DNA of 64,000 nt, taken from Clostridia bacterium. Lineage in GTDB: Bacteria > Bacillota > Clostridia > Christensenellales > Aristaeellaceae. The notes below the pieces were generated by a model that ran no database searches, had not been told where the DNA came from, and saw only the letters and a program-made list of their open reading frames with translations. The first letter of the stretch is position 1, and every line of letters starts with the position of its first letter. The translations under genes were made by a program, and so were the position numbers. Of this stretch, positions 15,103 through 23,304 are shown in pieces. The stretch is taken from contig JAFXVR010000013.1 of the NCBI GenBank assembly GCA_017534885.1, positions 1 to 64,000 on the forward strand, in the 5' to 3' direction.

Positions 15103-16629
15103 TTACTCCAGTGCGGCCAGCGCCTTGAACACCTCGCGGTTGGCCCGATAGAGCTGCTGATACACCGCGTAAACCTTGGCATAGGGCGCCACGTTGGCAG
15201 CGATGGGCAGCTGGGGCTCGTTCACATGGATCATGGCGCGGCAGGCCTCGGGCACAGAGCTGTACAGGCCGGCGCCCACGCCCGCTAAGATAGCCACGCC
15301 CAAGGCCGGGCCTTCGGTGTTGACGGTGGTGGCCACGGGGAGATCAAACACGTCGGCCAGCATCTGCCGCCACAGCGGGGAGCGTCCGCCGCCGCCGCAG
15401 GCCAGCATCTGCGCGGGCTTCACGCCCATCTCGTCCAGCACGCCCAGGCAGTCGCGCAGGGAGAAGGTGACGCCCTCCATTACGGCGCGGAGCAGGTCAC
15501 GGCGCTTGTGCATGGCGCTCAGGCCCACAAACATGCCGCGGCAGTCCGCGTCCAGGTGCGGGGTGCGCTCGCCCATCAGGTAGGGCGCGTAGAGCAGCTT
15601 GTTGGAACCGATGGGGCTCCTGGCGGCCTCCTGGTTCATCAGATCATAGGGATCGCAGCCGATCTGGGCGGCGGCATCGCGCTCGGCCTCGCAGAAGGTG
15701 TCGCGGAACCACTTCAGGCTCAGGCCGGCCGCCTGGGTCACGCCCATCACATGCCAGGCTCCGGGCACGGCGCAGCAGAAGGTGTGCACCCGGCCCTGGG
15801 GATCGATGGCCAGCTGGTCGGTATGGGCAAAGACCACGCCGGAGGTGCCGATGGTGGTAAAGGCCCTGCCGTCTTCCACCACGCCGGTGCCCACAGCCGC
15901 GGCCGCGTTGTCGCCGGCGCCGCCCACCACTAAGGTGCTCTCGGTCAGGCCGGTGAGCTTCGCCGCTTCGGCGGAGATGTGGCCGGTGACCTCGGGGGAC
16001 TCGTAGACCTTCGCCAGCAGGCCGGGATCGATGTTCAGCGTCTTCAGCAGCTCTTCAGACCAGCAGCGGCCGGGCACATCCAGCATCTGCATGCCGGAGG
16101 CGTCGGAGACCTCGGTGGCGAAGTCGCCGGTCAGCATGTAGCGCACATAGTCCTTGGGCAGGAGGATGTGCTCGCAGCGGGCATAGTTCTCCGGCTCATG
16201 GTTGCGCACCCAGAGCAGTTTTGAGAGGGTGAAGCCCGTCAGCGCGGGGTTGGCGGTGATCTCGATCAGCCGCGCCTTGCCCACGGTGGCGTGGATCTCG
16301 TCGCACTCGGCGGCGGTGCGCTGGTCGCACCAGATGATGGAGCGGCGGATGACCTCGCCCTTGCCGTCCAGCATGACCAGGCCGTGCATCTGACCTGAGA
16401 TGCCCAGGGACACCACGTCCTTCGGGTCGACGCCGCTGCCGCTGAGCACATTGCGGATCGTCTCGACGGCGGCATGGTACCAGTCCGCGGGATCCTGCTC
16501 CGCCCAGCCGTTGCGCGGCTGGTACATCGGGTACTCCACGGTGTTGGAGGCCATGGCCTTGCCCGTCTGATCGAAGAGCACCGTTTTGGTGCCCGAGGTG
16601 CCCAGGTCGATGCCAAGTACGTACTTCAT
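15103..16629 (-). CDS. xylB: Xylulokinase
   Basis: The 508-residue protein is a FGGY-family sugar kinase and matches xylulokinase throughout: phosphate-binding loop DLGTSGTK at residues 8-15, SGQMHGLVMLD near 80, the WCDQRT substrate-side motif near 105, GGAGDNAAAAVG with the catalytic Asp near 235, and the C-terminal adenosine motif GGGGRSPLWRQMLAD near 430. It phosphorylates D-xylulose to xylulose 5-phosphate in the cytoplasm. AAAGGAGAG lies upstream of the ATG. No xylose isomerase is adjacent; the xylanase gene at 31966 and the sugar ABC transporter at 21080-24735 are plausible functional partners but separate transcription units. Confidence 0.93.
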   Translation of the reverse strand: MKYVLGIDLGTSGTKTVLFDQTGKAMASNTVEYPMYQPRNGWAEQDPADWYHAAVETIRNVLSGSGVDPKDVVSLGISGQMHGLVMLDGKGEVIRRSIIWCDQRTAAECDEIHATVGKARLIEITANPALTGFTLSKLLWVRNHEPENYARCEHILLPKDYVRYMLTGDFATEVSDASGMQMLDVPGRCWSEELLKTLNIDPGLLAKVYESPEVTGHISAEAAKLTGLTESTLVVGGAGDNAAAAVGTGVVEDGRAFTTIGTSGVVFAHTDQLAIDPQGRVHTFCCAVPGAWHVMGVTQAAGLSLKWFRDTFCEAERDAAAQIGCDPYDLMNQEAARSPIGSNKLLYAPYLMGERTPHLDADCRGMFVGLSAMHKRRDLLRAVMEGVTFSLRDCLGVLDEMGVKPAQMLACGGGGRSPLWRQMLADVFDLPVATTVNTEGPALGVAILAGVGAGLYSSVPEACRAMIHVNEPQLPIAANVAPYAKVYAVYQQLYRANREVFKALAALE

Positions 16630-16691
16630 GCTGAACTCTCCTTTGTTGTTTTGTTATGGTGACGCTGTCTGCTGAGGAAAGGGAGAAAGCG

Positions 16692-18116
16692 TTACTCGAT
16701 CACCACATAGGGGATGCCGTAAAGATTGCAGCAATCCCGCATGGGACTGACGGCGGGGCCGTATACCGTGAGGGCGTCGCAGCCGCCGAGGATGTTGTTG
16801 TCAACCGTTGTCAGCCTGCTGCCCGCTCCCAGGCGGAGGGCTTCCATCTTCTTGCAGCCATAGAACGCGTAATAGGTGATGGAGGTCACGCTGTCGGGAA
16901 TGTCGATCTCCTTCAGGTCGTGGCAGTACATGAAAGCCTCATCGCCGATCGCAGTGATATTGCCTGGCAGGTGAATGGCTTTCAGTCCGCTGCACCACTT
17001 GAACGTCCTGTCGGGGATGATGGTCACTCCTTCGGGAATGGAGAGCTCCGTCAGGCTTTCGCAGGACTGAAACACGGATATGCCGAGTTCGGTCAGCCCG
17101 GCGGGCAGATGGATTTCCGGCAGCCAGATGCAGCCCTGGAACGCCCTGCTGCCGATAGAGGTGACCGTGTCCGGGATGGTCACATGGAGCAGGTTGTCAT
17201 GCCCCGCGAACGCGTCGTAGCCAATCGCCACCACCGGGTAACCGTCCAGCTCCGACGGAATATCGACGCGATCGAAGTATCTGTTATAGCTTAAGATGGT
17301 GACGCCGCCGTCCCGGATCTGATAACTGAAGTCCTCGGTATGCAGGATCGGGGGTTCTGTGGGGTCCGGCGTCGGGGAGGGGGCAGGCGTCGGCGTGGGC
17401 GTCGGCGCGGCGGTGGGCTGGGGGCCGCGGCCCAGGATGGTCCAGCCGATGTCCCGGGTGAGCTGCTCGCCGCTCTGCGGATCGGTGACCACCACAAAGA
17501 CGTTGAAGAGGCCGTCATAGCCCGGGGTGGCCGCCACGCGCTTTTCGGTGGAGTAGAAATAGTTGACGGGATTGGAGTTGGAGTCGTAAATGTTGTAGGC
17601 GATGGTCACCTCGCCGGACCGGCAGCGGATCTCAGGCCTGTCCACATAGATGGACATCCGGTCCTCGCTGACGGTGGCGGAGACTTCTCCCACGGTCAGC
17701 ATGTTTGCCAGCGGCCAGGACAGGGTCTGCCAGCCGATGTTCTGGGTGTTCTGGGCGCCGGTGGTCCGGTCGGTCACCACCACGAACACGTTGAACAGTC
17801 CGCCGTAGCCCGGAGTGGCCGCCACCCGGTCCTCCAGGGAGTAGAAGTAGTTGACCGGGTTGGAGGCCGCGTCGTAAATGTTGTACGCGATGGTGTAATC
17901 CTCCGAACCGCTGACCTCCGGCCGGTCGATGAAAATGGACTGCCTGTCCTCGCTGATGGTGAAGGTGGGCACGCCGACGTTCAGCGCCTTGTCCACCTCC
18001 GCCTCCGCGTCGATCTCGCTGATCAGGTCGGTGAGGCTGACGCCGTCCTCGGCCAGGACCGGGGTCAGGGTCATCAGGAGCGTCAGCAGCAGGGCGGTGA
18101 GCTTTTTCATCATCAA
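16692..18116 (-). CDS. Secreted BspA-type leucine-rich repeat protein
   Basis: The 474-residue product has a signal peptide (MMMKKLTALLLTLLMTLTPVLA, cleaved near residue 22). Residues about 45-230 hold two copies of an unassigned domain of some 90 residues; the copies share TISEDRQSIFIDRPE / TVSEDRMSIYVDRPE, YTIAYNIYD, NPVNYFYS and RVAATPGY..LFNVFVVVTD. A Pro-Thr-rich linker (PTPTPTPAPSPTPDPT) follows near 245, then a BspA-type LRR domain from about 285 onward with units such as LLHVTIPDTVTSIGSRAFQGC and LKEIDIPDSVTSITYYAFYGC. No anchor motif is visible, so it is probably secreted or loosely attached. BspA-type LRRs usually mediate binding to host or bacterial surfaces. It lies between xylB and the HD/glgB pair on the same strand. 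Confidence 0.88.
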   Translation of the reverse strand: MMMKKLTALLLTLLMTLTPVLAEDGVSLTDLISEIDAEAEVDKALNVGVPTFTISEDRQSIFIDRPEVSGSEDYTIAYNIYDAASNPVNYFYSLEDRVAATPGYGGLFNVFVVVTDRTTGAQNTQNIGWQTLSWPLANMLTVGEVSATVSEDRMSIYVDRPEIRCRSGEVTIAYNIYDSNSNPVNYFYSTEKRVAATPGYDGLFNVFVVVTDPQSGEQLTRDIGWTILGRGPQPTAAPTPTPTPAPSPTPDPTEPPILHTEDFSYQIRDGGVTILSYNRYFDRVDIPSELDGYPVVAIGYDAFAGHDNLLHVTIPDTVTSIGSRAFQGCIWLPEIHLPAGLTELGISVFQSCESLTELSIPEGVTIIPDRTFKWCSGLKAIHLPGNITAIGDEAFMYCHDLKEIDIPDSVTSITYYAFYGCKKMEALRLGAGSRLTTVDNNILGGCDALTVYGPAVSPMRDCCNLYGIPYVVIE

Positions 18117-18168
18117 TATTCAGCTCCTTTGTGCATATGTGGGGGAAGCCGTCCGGGAAGAAGGGATC

Positions 18169-18735
18169 TCAGCCCTCCTCCCCAAACACCTCCCCGAACA
18201 GGCGCTGATATTCCCGCCAGGCCTGGGTGGCGCTCAGCTCCCGGGTCAGCTCCAGCACGGTGCCGAAGTACCAGGCCTGTTCCCGCTCATCCTGCTGGTG
18301 GAAGTGCCGCCACATGGCGTCCCCCTCGCGGATCTTCATCTCGTGCAGGGAACGCAGGTTGGACAGCTTGTCGGAGAGGAAGAGCTTTTTCACGGCGGGG
18401 TCGGAGGCGTGGCGCAGGGCGGTCAGGGCCTCCTCCTTGCGGATGTGCCAGGTGGCCTCCGGGGGCTGGTCGGCGCGCTTGTCCTCGGTCTCGGCGGCCA
18501 CCAGGGCCATGACCCGGGGCGTGAAGCGCTCGCCGATCTCCTCCAGCGTCACGCCGGCGTCTTCCACCACGTCGTGCAGGAGGGCGGCGGCCAGCAGCTC
18601 CTCATCGGCGGCCAGGCTGCCCGCGATGACCGCCGCCTCCATGGGGTGCAGGATATAGGGCAGGCCGTTGAAGCGGCGGCGCATGCCGCGGTGCTTCTCG
18701 GCCGCGAAGGTCAAGGCGCGCTCAAACAGCGTCAT
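18169..18735 (-). CDS. HD-domain phosphohydrolase, RelA/SpoT hydrolase-like
   Basis: Starting at MTLFERAL (188 residues), with AAGGAGG 7 bases upstream inside the end of glgB. The metal-binding HD pattern of (p)ppGpp hydrolases is present: H at YILHPMEAA, the paired HD in AALLHDVVEDAGVTLEEI, and a downstream LSDKLSNLRSL segment with the fourth metal-ligand Asp. It matches the stand-alone small hydrolase class rather than full-length Rel, lacking synthetase and TGS domains. The 14-base overlap with glgB argues for co-translation. It may hydrolyse a nucleotide alarmone or a related nucleotide; the exact substrate is not given by sequence. Confidence 0.85.
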   Translation of the reverse strand: MTLFERALTFAAEKHRGMRRRFNGLPYILHPMEAAVIAGSLAADEELLAAALLHDVVEDAGVTLEEIGERFTPRVMALVAAETEDKRADQPPEATWHIRKEEALTALRHASDPAVKKLFLSDKLSNLRSLHEMKIREGDAMWRHFHQQDEREQAWYFGTVLELTRELSATQAWREYQRLFGEVFGEEG

Positions 18736-20719
18736 CCGCGGCCTCCTTTTCCTCGCAGGCCCGGAGCACAATGGCGGTGCGGGCCGGCAGGTAGAGCCGC
18801 ACGTGGCGGCCTTCGGTGCCGGGCTGGTCGGAGCTCACCCTGTTGTAGGCGATGCGTCCGTAGCCGCCGTTGTCGAAGTCGTCGGTGGTCAGCACCACCT
18901 GATAATCCACCGGCTTGGTCACGGGAATCCAGTAGTCCGCGTAGCTCTCGTTGGGGCTGAAGTTGAACACAAAGAGCAGCTGGCCCCGCTCGTAGGCGAT
19001 GACGTGCTGATCCTCGTGGATCCAGTTCAGGTGCGGCCAGCCCTCGTCGAAGACGCCGTACTCCTTGGCCACGCGCAGCATCTCCTGGTCGAAGCGGTAG
19101 AGCTGGCCGTACTTCAGCCGGTCGTTGTACATCAGGCTCCACTGGCGGCGGCAGTACAGGAAGGAATTGCCGTTGCCGGGGCGGGGGAAGTCGATCCACT
19201 CCGGGTGGCCGAACTCATTGCCCATGAAGCAGAGGTAGCCGTTGCCGCCGGCGGACATGGTGATCAGCCGGATCATCTTGTGCAGGGCGACGGCCCGGTC
19301 GATCACGTCGGTGTGGCAGTCCTTTTCCATCTGGGTGTACATGGCCGCGTCCGCCAGGCGGAAGATGACCGTCTTGTCGCCCACCAGCGCCTGGTCGTGG
19401 CTCTCCACATAGGCGATGGTCGGCGCGTTGCGGAAGACCAGCTCCGTCCACAGCTTGCCCAGGTTCCAGTCCTCGTCCCGGCGCTCCTTGATGTAGCGGA
19501 TCCACAGGTCGGGAATGCCCATGCCCAGGCGGTAGTTGAAGCCGATGCCGCCGTCCGCCACGGGATTGCACATGCCGGGCATGCCGGACATATCCTCGGC
19601 GATGGTCAGCGCGTCCGGCTTGACCTCGCGGATCAGCGTGTTGGCCAGCTGCAGGTAGGTCACGGCCTCCACGTCCGTGTTCATGGTGAAGTAATCCGCC
19701 AGGCTGCTGAAGCTCTCGCCCAGGCCGTGGGAGTGGTAGAGCATGGAGGTCACGCCGTCGAAGCGGAAGCCGTCGAAGTGGAATTCCTCCATCCAGAACT
19801 TCAGGTTGCTCAAAAGGAAGTGCAGCACCTCGGGTTTGTCATAGTTGAACAGCTTGGTGCCCCAGGCCGGGTGGTTGCCCTTGCCGCCCTCGTGGAAGAA
19901 CTGGTAGTCCGTGCCGTCGAAGCGGTTGATGCCTTCCAGGGTGTTGCCCACCGCGTGGGAGTGCACCACGTCCAGCAGCACCCGGATGCCCATGCCGTGG
20001 GCTTTGTTGACCAGGTACTTCAGGTCGTCCGGGTAGCCGAAGCGGCTGGAGCAGGCGAAGAAGTTGCTCACCTGGTAGCCGAAGGAGCCGTAATAGGGAT
20101 GCTCCATCACGGCCATGAGCTGGATGGTATTGTAGCCCGCGTCCACCACATGGGGCAGCACGGTGTCCGCGAAGTCCCGGTAGGTGGCGATGCGGCTCTC
20201 CTCGGAGGACATGCCCACGTGGGCCTCGTAAATCAGCGGGGTTTTGTCGGGGGTGAAGCCCTGATCCGTCCAGGGATAGGGCTTGTCCGCCACCACCTCG
20301 CAGCACCAGCTCTGGGTCACCCAGTCCTGGGTGGCGCGCCGGGTGTAGAGGGGCAGGTGCTGGGTCAGCTGGTCGCCGTTGCGCACGATGGTCATCACCT
20401 TGCTGCCCTCGCGCAGGGTGTCCGCGGGCAGCTTCAGCTCCCAGCAGCCGTTGTCCAGCCTGGTCAGGGGATGGTCGATCCAGTGCCAGCTGTTGAAGTC
20501 GCCGGTCAGGTAGACCTGATCCGCCGCCGGGGCCCACTCGCGGTACACCCAGCCCTCATCTGTCTGATGAAAGCCGAACCAGGCGTGGGCGTTGGCGAAT
20601 TCCTTCAGCGTCTTTCCCGCCGTCAGCTGCTTCAGCTTCTCCTCATAGCGCGTCATGCGCAGCTTCAGGTCGCTCTCAAAGGGCTTCAGCTCGGGGTTGG
20701 TTTCCATGATGTGGAGCAT
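18722..20719 (-). CDS. glgB: 1,4-alpha-glucan branching enzyme, GH13_8 type
   Basis: The 665-residue enzyme makes alpha-1,6 branches in glycogen. It is closer to the eukaryote-type branching enzymes (GH13 subfamily 8) than to the usual bacterial GlgB: a CBM48 N domain (WFGFH..DEGWVYREWAP..D.VYLTGDFN near residues 46-80), the barrel with YEAHVGMSS, LLDVVHSH, FDGFRFDGVTSMLY containing the nucleophile Asp (near 310), IAEDMSGMP with the acid Glu (near 365) and YVESHDQ with the third carboxylate, then an all-beta C domain. AAGGAGG precedes the ATG by 10 bases. Promoter at 20784-20812. No other glg genes lie nearby. The next gene, the HD hydrolase, overlaps its 3' end. Confidence 0.95.
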   Translation of the reverse strand: MLHIMETNPELKPFESDLKLRMTRYEEKLKQLTAGKTLKEFANAHAWFGFHQTDEGWVYREWAPAADQVYLTGDFNSWHWIDHPLTRLDNGCWELKLPADTLREGSKVMTIVRNGDQLTQHLPLYTRRATQDWVTQSWCCEVVADKPYPWTDQGFTPDKTPLIYEAHVGMSSEESRIATYRDFADTVLPHVVDAGYNTIQLMAVMEHPYYGSFGYQVSNFFACSSRFGYPDDLKYLVNKAHGMGIRVLLDVVHSHAVGNTLEGINRFDGTDYQFFHEGGKGNHPAWGTKLFNYDKPEVLHFLLSNLKFWMEEFHFDGFRFDGVTSMLYHSHGLGESFSSLADYFTMNTDVEAVTYLQLANTLIREVKPDALTIAEDMSGMPGMCNPVADGGIGFNYRLGMGIPDLWIRYIKERRDEDWNLGKLWTELVFRNAPTIAYVESHDQALVGDKTVIFRLADAAMYTQMEKDCHTDVIDRAVALHKMIRLITMSAGGNGYLCFMGNEFGHPEWIDFPRPGNGNSFLYCRRQWSLMYNDRLKYGQLYRFDQEMLRVAKEYGVFDEGWPHLNWIHEDQHVIAYERGQLLFVFNFSPNESYADYWIPVTKPVDYQVVLTTDDFDNGGYGRIAYNRVSSDQPGTEGRHVRLYLPARTAIVLRACEEKEAADDAV

Positions 20720-20783
20720 GGGCCTCGGTCCTCCTTACCAGTGTTGATGGTCGTGTGCGCAGGCGTTTATTTCGGTTGGTCTG

Positions 20784-20812
20784 ATTATACCCTATTTTGC
20801 CGCGTTTTTCAA
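20784..20812 (-). promoter_or_regulatory. glgB promoter
   Basis: On the minus strand TTGAAA, 17 bases, TATAAT; transcription would begin about 58 bases before the glgB start codon. Confidence 0.8.
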
Positions 20813-20841
20813 TCGTTTTCAATTGTTTCTTCCAATCAAAA

Positions 20842-20868
20842 GCGGAGACCCGGCAAGTGAGTCTCCGC
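20842..20868 (-). terminator. Terminator of the sugar ABC operon
   Basis: GCGGAGAC and GTCTCCGC form an 8-bp stem followed on the minus strand by TTTTGATT. It is the first terminator-like structure after the permease gene ending at 21080, more than 200 bases away; a family-2 repeat lies between gene and terminator. Confidence 0.6.
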
Positions 20869-20910
20869 AATTTGTGTTCACCGAACAAAAGACTGAATGT
20901 ACAACGACGG

Positions 20911-21034
20911 GAGGGGGCGAAGGGGGTCCAGGGGGCGCGAGTTCCGCGTGCCGCCAGTGGCGACCTTTAGAGCGGAACGAGCGTTGAGTTCGCAAAGCCC
21001 CCCCTGGTCGCGCCCGCAGGCGCGAAACCCCCTG
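20911..21034 (+). repeat. Interspersed repeat family 2, copy B
   Basis: About 120 bases, reading GAGGGGGCGAAGGGGGTCCA at the left, the same GCCAGTGGCGACCTTTAGAG core, GAGCGTTGAGTTCGCAAAG, and GGCGCGAAACCCCCTG at the right. It lies in the 360-base gap between glgB and the ABC operon, downstream of the operon. Confidence 0.75.
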
Positions 21035-21079
21035 CTCACAAGGTACTGTAGAGCGAGAACAAGGTGCAGGCCAGCGGCC

Positions 21080-21991
21080 TTACTCCTTGACCGCGCCGAT
21101 ATTGATGCCCTTGACGAAATACTTCTGCAGGAAGGGATAGAGAATCATGAAGGGCAGAATGGCGGTGATGACGCAGGCGTTGCGGATGGTGTTCTCGGTG
21201 GCGCTGCCCACGGACTCGGGCAGGTCGGAGGACTGCATCATGTCGCGCAGCTTCATCTGGAAGTTGTACAGGTCGCGGTTGGTGATGTAGAGCTTGAAGT
21301 TGGTGTAGTCATTCCAGTAGGCCACGGCGAACATCAAGCCGATGGACGCCAGGGCCGCCTTCGACAGGGGCAGGGCGATCCGCCAGAACGCGCCCATGGG
21401 GCTGCAGCCGTCCAGGTCGGCGCTCTCGAAGAGGGACTTCGGGATGCCCTCGAAGAAGTTGCGCATCAGCACCAGGTTGTACACATTGATAGCCGGCAGC
21501 AGGATGGGGCCGAAGGGGTTGTCCGTCAGGCCCAGGCCGCGCATGACCAGATAGCTGGGGATCATGCCGCCGGAGAAGATCATGGTGAACAGCAGGATGT
21601 TGGCGAAGAGGGTGCGGCCGGGCATATCCCACTGGATGAGCACGTAAGCGCCCATGGTGGACAGCAGCAGGCCGATGAAGGTGCCCAGCACCGTGGTGTA
21701 CACGCTGACCCACAGGGGCTGCAGCAGGGACTTGTTGGTGAAGATCGACACATAGCCGTCCAGGCCGAACTTGGTGGGCAGCAGCTTCATGCCGTAGCCC
21801 GTGGTCAGGTCCAGGGAGTCGATCAGCACCTTCCAGATGGGCACCAGGATGATCAGGCAGATGAGGACGAAGATGAAGCCGTTGACGAAGTTGAAGGCGG
21901 TGTACTGGGACTTGGGCTTATTCAGGTGCGGAGGCCCTGACACTTCAACACCGGCGGGGGTGATAAACTTGACGGTTTCCTGTTTTGCCAT
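21080..21991 (-). CDS. Sugar ABC transporter permease, CUT1 family (LplC/YtcP-like)
   Basis: The 303-residue membrane protein is one of the two permeases of a carbohydrate importer. It has six predicted transmembrane segments starting near residue 36 (FNFVNGFIFVLICLIILVPI) and the cytoplasmic EAA loop ESADLDGCSPMGAFWRIALP near 200, which contacts the ATPase. The C terminus (FLQKYFVKGINIGAVKE) is typical of LplC/YtcP partners. It is 16 bases downstream of the other permease. The energising ATPase is missing, as is usual for this subfamily, which shares an MsmX-like ATPase encoded elsewhere. Confidence 0.92.
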   Translation of the reverse strand: MAKQETVKFITPAGVEVSGPPHLNKPKSQYTAFNFVNGFIFVLICLIILVPIWKVLIDSLDLTTGYGMKLLPTKFGLDGYVSIFTNKSLLQPLWVSVYTTVLGTFIGLLLSTMGAYVLIQWDMPGRTLFANILLFTMIFSGGMIPSYLVMRGLGLTDNPFGPILLPAINVYNLVLMRNFFEGIPKSLFESADLDGCSPMGAFWRIALPLSKAALASIGLMFAVAYWNDYTNFKLYITNRDLYNFQMKLRDMMQSSDLPESVGSATENTIRNACVITAILPFMILYPFLQKYFVKGINIGAVKE

Positions 21992-22007
21992 ACTTTCGCC
22001 CCCTTCC

Positions 22008-23219
22008 TTACACGATGCCGCGGCCGCGGACCTTCTTGGACGCCCAGTTGCAGATGAGCATCAGCGCCAGGCCCACCATGGAGCGGAACAGGCCCACCGC
22101 CGTGGTGTAGCCATAGTCCGCCGAGGCGCCCGCGTTGAAGGTCTGGTAGTACACATAGGTCTGGAGCACGTTGGTGGCGCGGCGGATGGAGTCGTTCTGG
22201 AGCACGAACACGCTCTCGAAGAGGTTCATGATCTTCGCCAGGTTCAGGATCAGCACGGTGATGATCGTGTTGCCCAGCGCCGGGAAGGTCACATAGAACA
22301 TCTTCTTCCAGCGGCCCGCGCCGTCGATGGAAGCCGCCTCATAGATGCCCGGGTCGATGCCGGTCAGCGTCGCCATGAAGATGATGGTCTGCCAGCCGGT
22401 CTCGCGCCAGAGGTTGATGATGTAGTACCAGGTGCGCCAGTGGCCCTTGTCCGCCAGGTAGTAGATGCCCTTGTCCAGCACGCCCATGCGGATCAGCAGC
22501 TGGTTGACCAGGCCGTTTTCAGACGGGGCCAGCAGCAGGGAGAAGACCGACGCGGTCACGACCCAGGACATGAAGTGGGGCAGGTAGATGATGGTCTGGC
22601 TGAGCTTCTTGAACTTCAGCGAAACCATTTCGTTGAGCAGCAGGGAGATGATGACCGCCAGGCCCGTGTTCAGCACCAGCTTGATCACCGAGAACTCGAT
22701 GGTGTTCCAGAAGGAGACGCTGAACTGGCTCTGCTTGAACAGCTTGTCGAAGTTCGCAAAGCCGACCCAGACGGGATCGCCGATGACCTTCCAGGAATAG
22801 AAGGCGTACTGGATGCCGAACATCGGGGCGTAATGGAAGATCGCCACGAAGATCAGCACCGGGATGAACATCAGGTAGAAGCCCCAGTACTTGGACATCC
22901 GCTGCAGCAGCGGCTTCTCCGCCACGGTCTTGCCGCTGCGGGGCGGCACGCCGTTGCGGATGTCGGAGGTATCCTGCACCAGCTGCGCAAAGCTCTTCAG
23001 CAGGAAGCTGATCAGCCAGGCCGCCAGGGAACCCACCACCGCGATCACAATGCCCGTGACCCAGTTGGCCATCTGGGATTCCTCGCTGAGCATGCTCTTC
23101 ACGGCCTGGGAGCCGGTAAAGACCAGGATGCCGATGACCAGAGAAAGGATGATGCCAATCCAGAGCAGGTACTTCGCCAGCTTCAGCAGTTTCAGGCTGG
23201 TGCTGTTGGATTTGATCAT
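22008..23219 (-). CDS. Sugar ABC transporter permease, CUT1 family (LplB-like), N-terminally extended
   Basis: The chosen ATG (MIKSNSTS) gives 403 residues and has GAGGGGGTGG 8 bases upstream; a GTG four codons earlier overlaps that site. The C-terminal 300 residues are an LplB-type permease: YWGFYLMFIPVLIFVAIFHY, WVGFANFDKLF, and the EAA loop YEAASIDGAGRWKKMFYVTFP (near residue 295). Ahead of it are about 100 extra residues with two hydrophobic segments (LAKYLLWIGIILSLVIGILVF and WVTGIVIAVVGSLAAWLISFLL) that are not part of ordinary LplB proteins, giving about eight membrane spans. It is preceded by the binding-protein gene and followed by the second permease. Confidence 0.9.
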   Translation of the reverse strand: MIKSNSTSLKLLKLAKYLLWIGIILSLVIGILVFTGSQAVKSMLSEESQMANWVTGIVIAVVGSLAAWLISFLLKSFAQLVQDTSDIRNGVPPRSGKTVAEKPLLQRMSKYWGFYLMFIPVLIFVAIFHYAPMFGIQYAFYSWKVIGDPVWVGFANFDKLFKQSQFSVSFWNTIEFSVIKLVLNTGLAVIISLLLNEMVSLKFKKLSQTIIYLPHFMSWVVTASVFSLLLAPSENGLVNQLLIRMGVLDKGIYYLADKGHWRTWYYIINLWRETGWQTIIFMATLTGIDPGIYEAASIDGAGRWKKMFYVTFPALGNTIITVLILNLAKIMNLFESVFVLQNDSIRRATNVLQTYVYYQTFNAGASADYGYTTAVGLFRSMVGLALMLICNWASKKVRGRGIV

Positions 23220-23304
23220 GCCGAGTGCCACCCCCTCAGGTTATGTGGATATCAAGAGAAGAAGGGCGGCAGCTTGGTGGCCGCCGCCCCGATGATGCCA
23301 GGTC

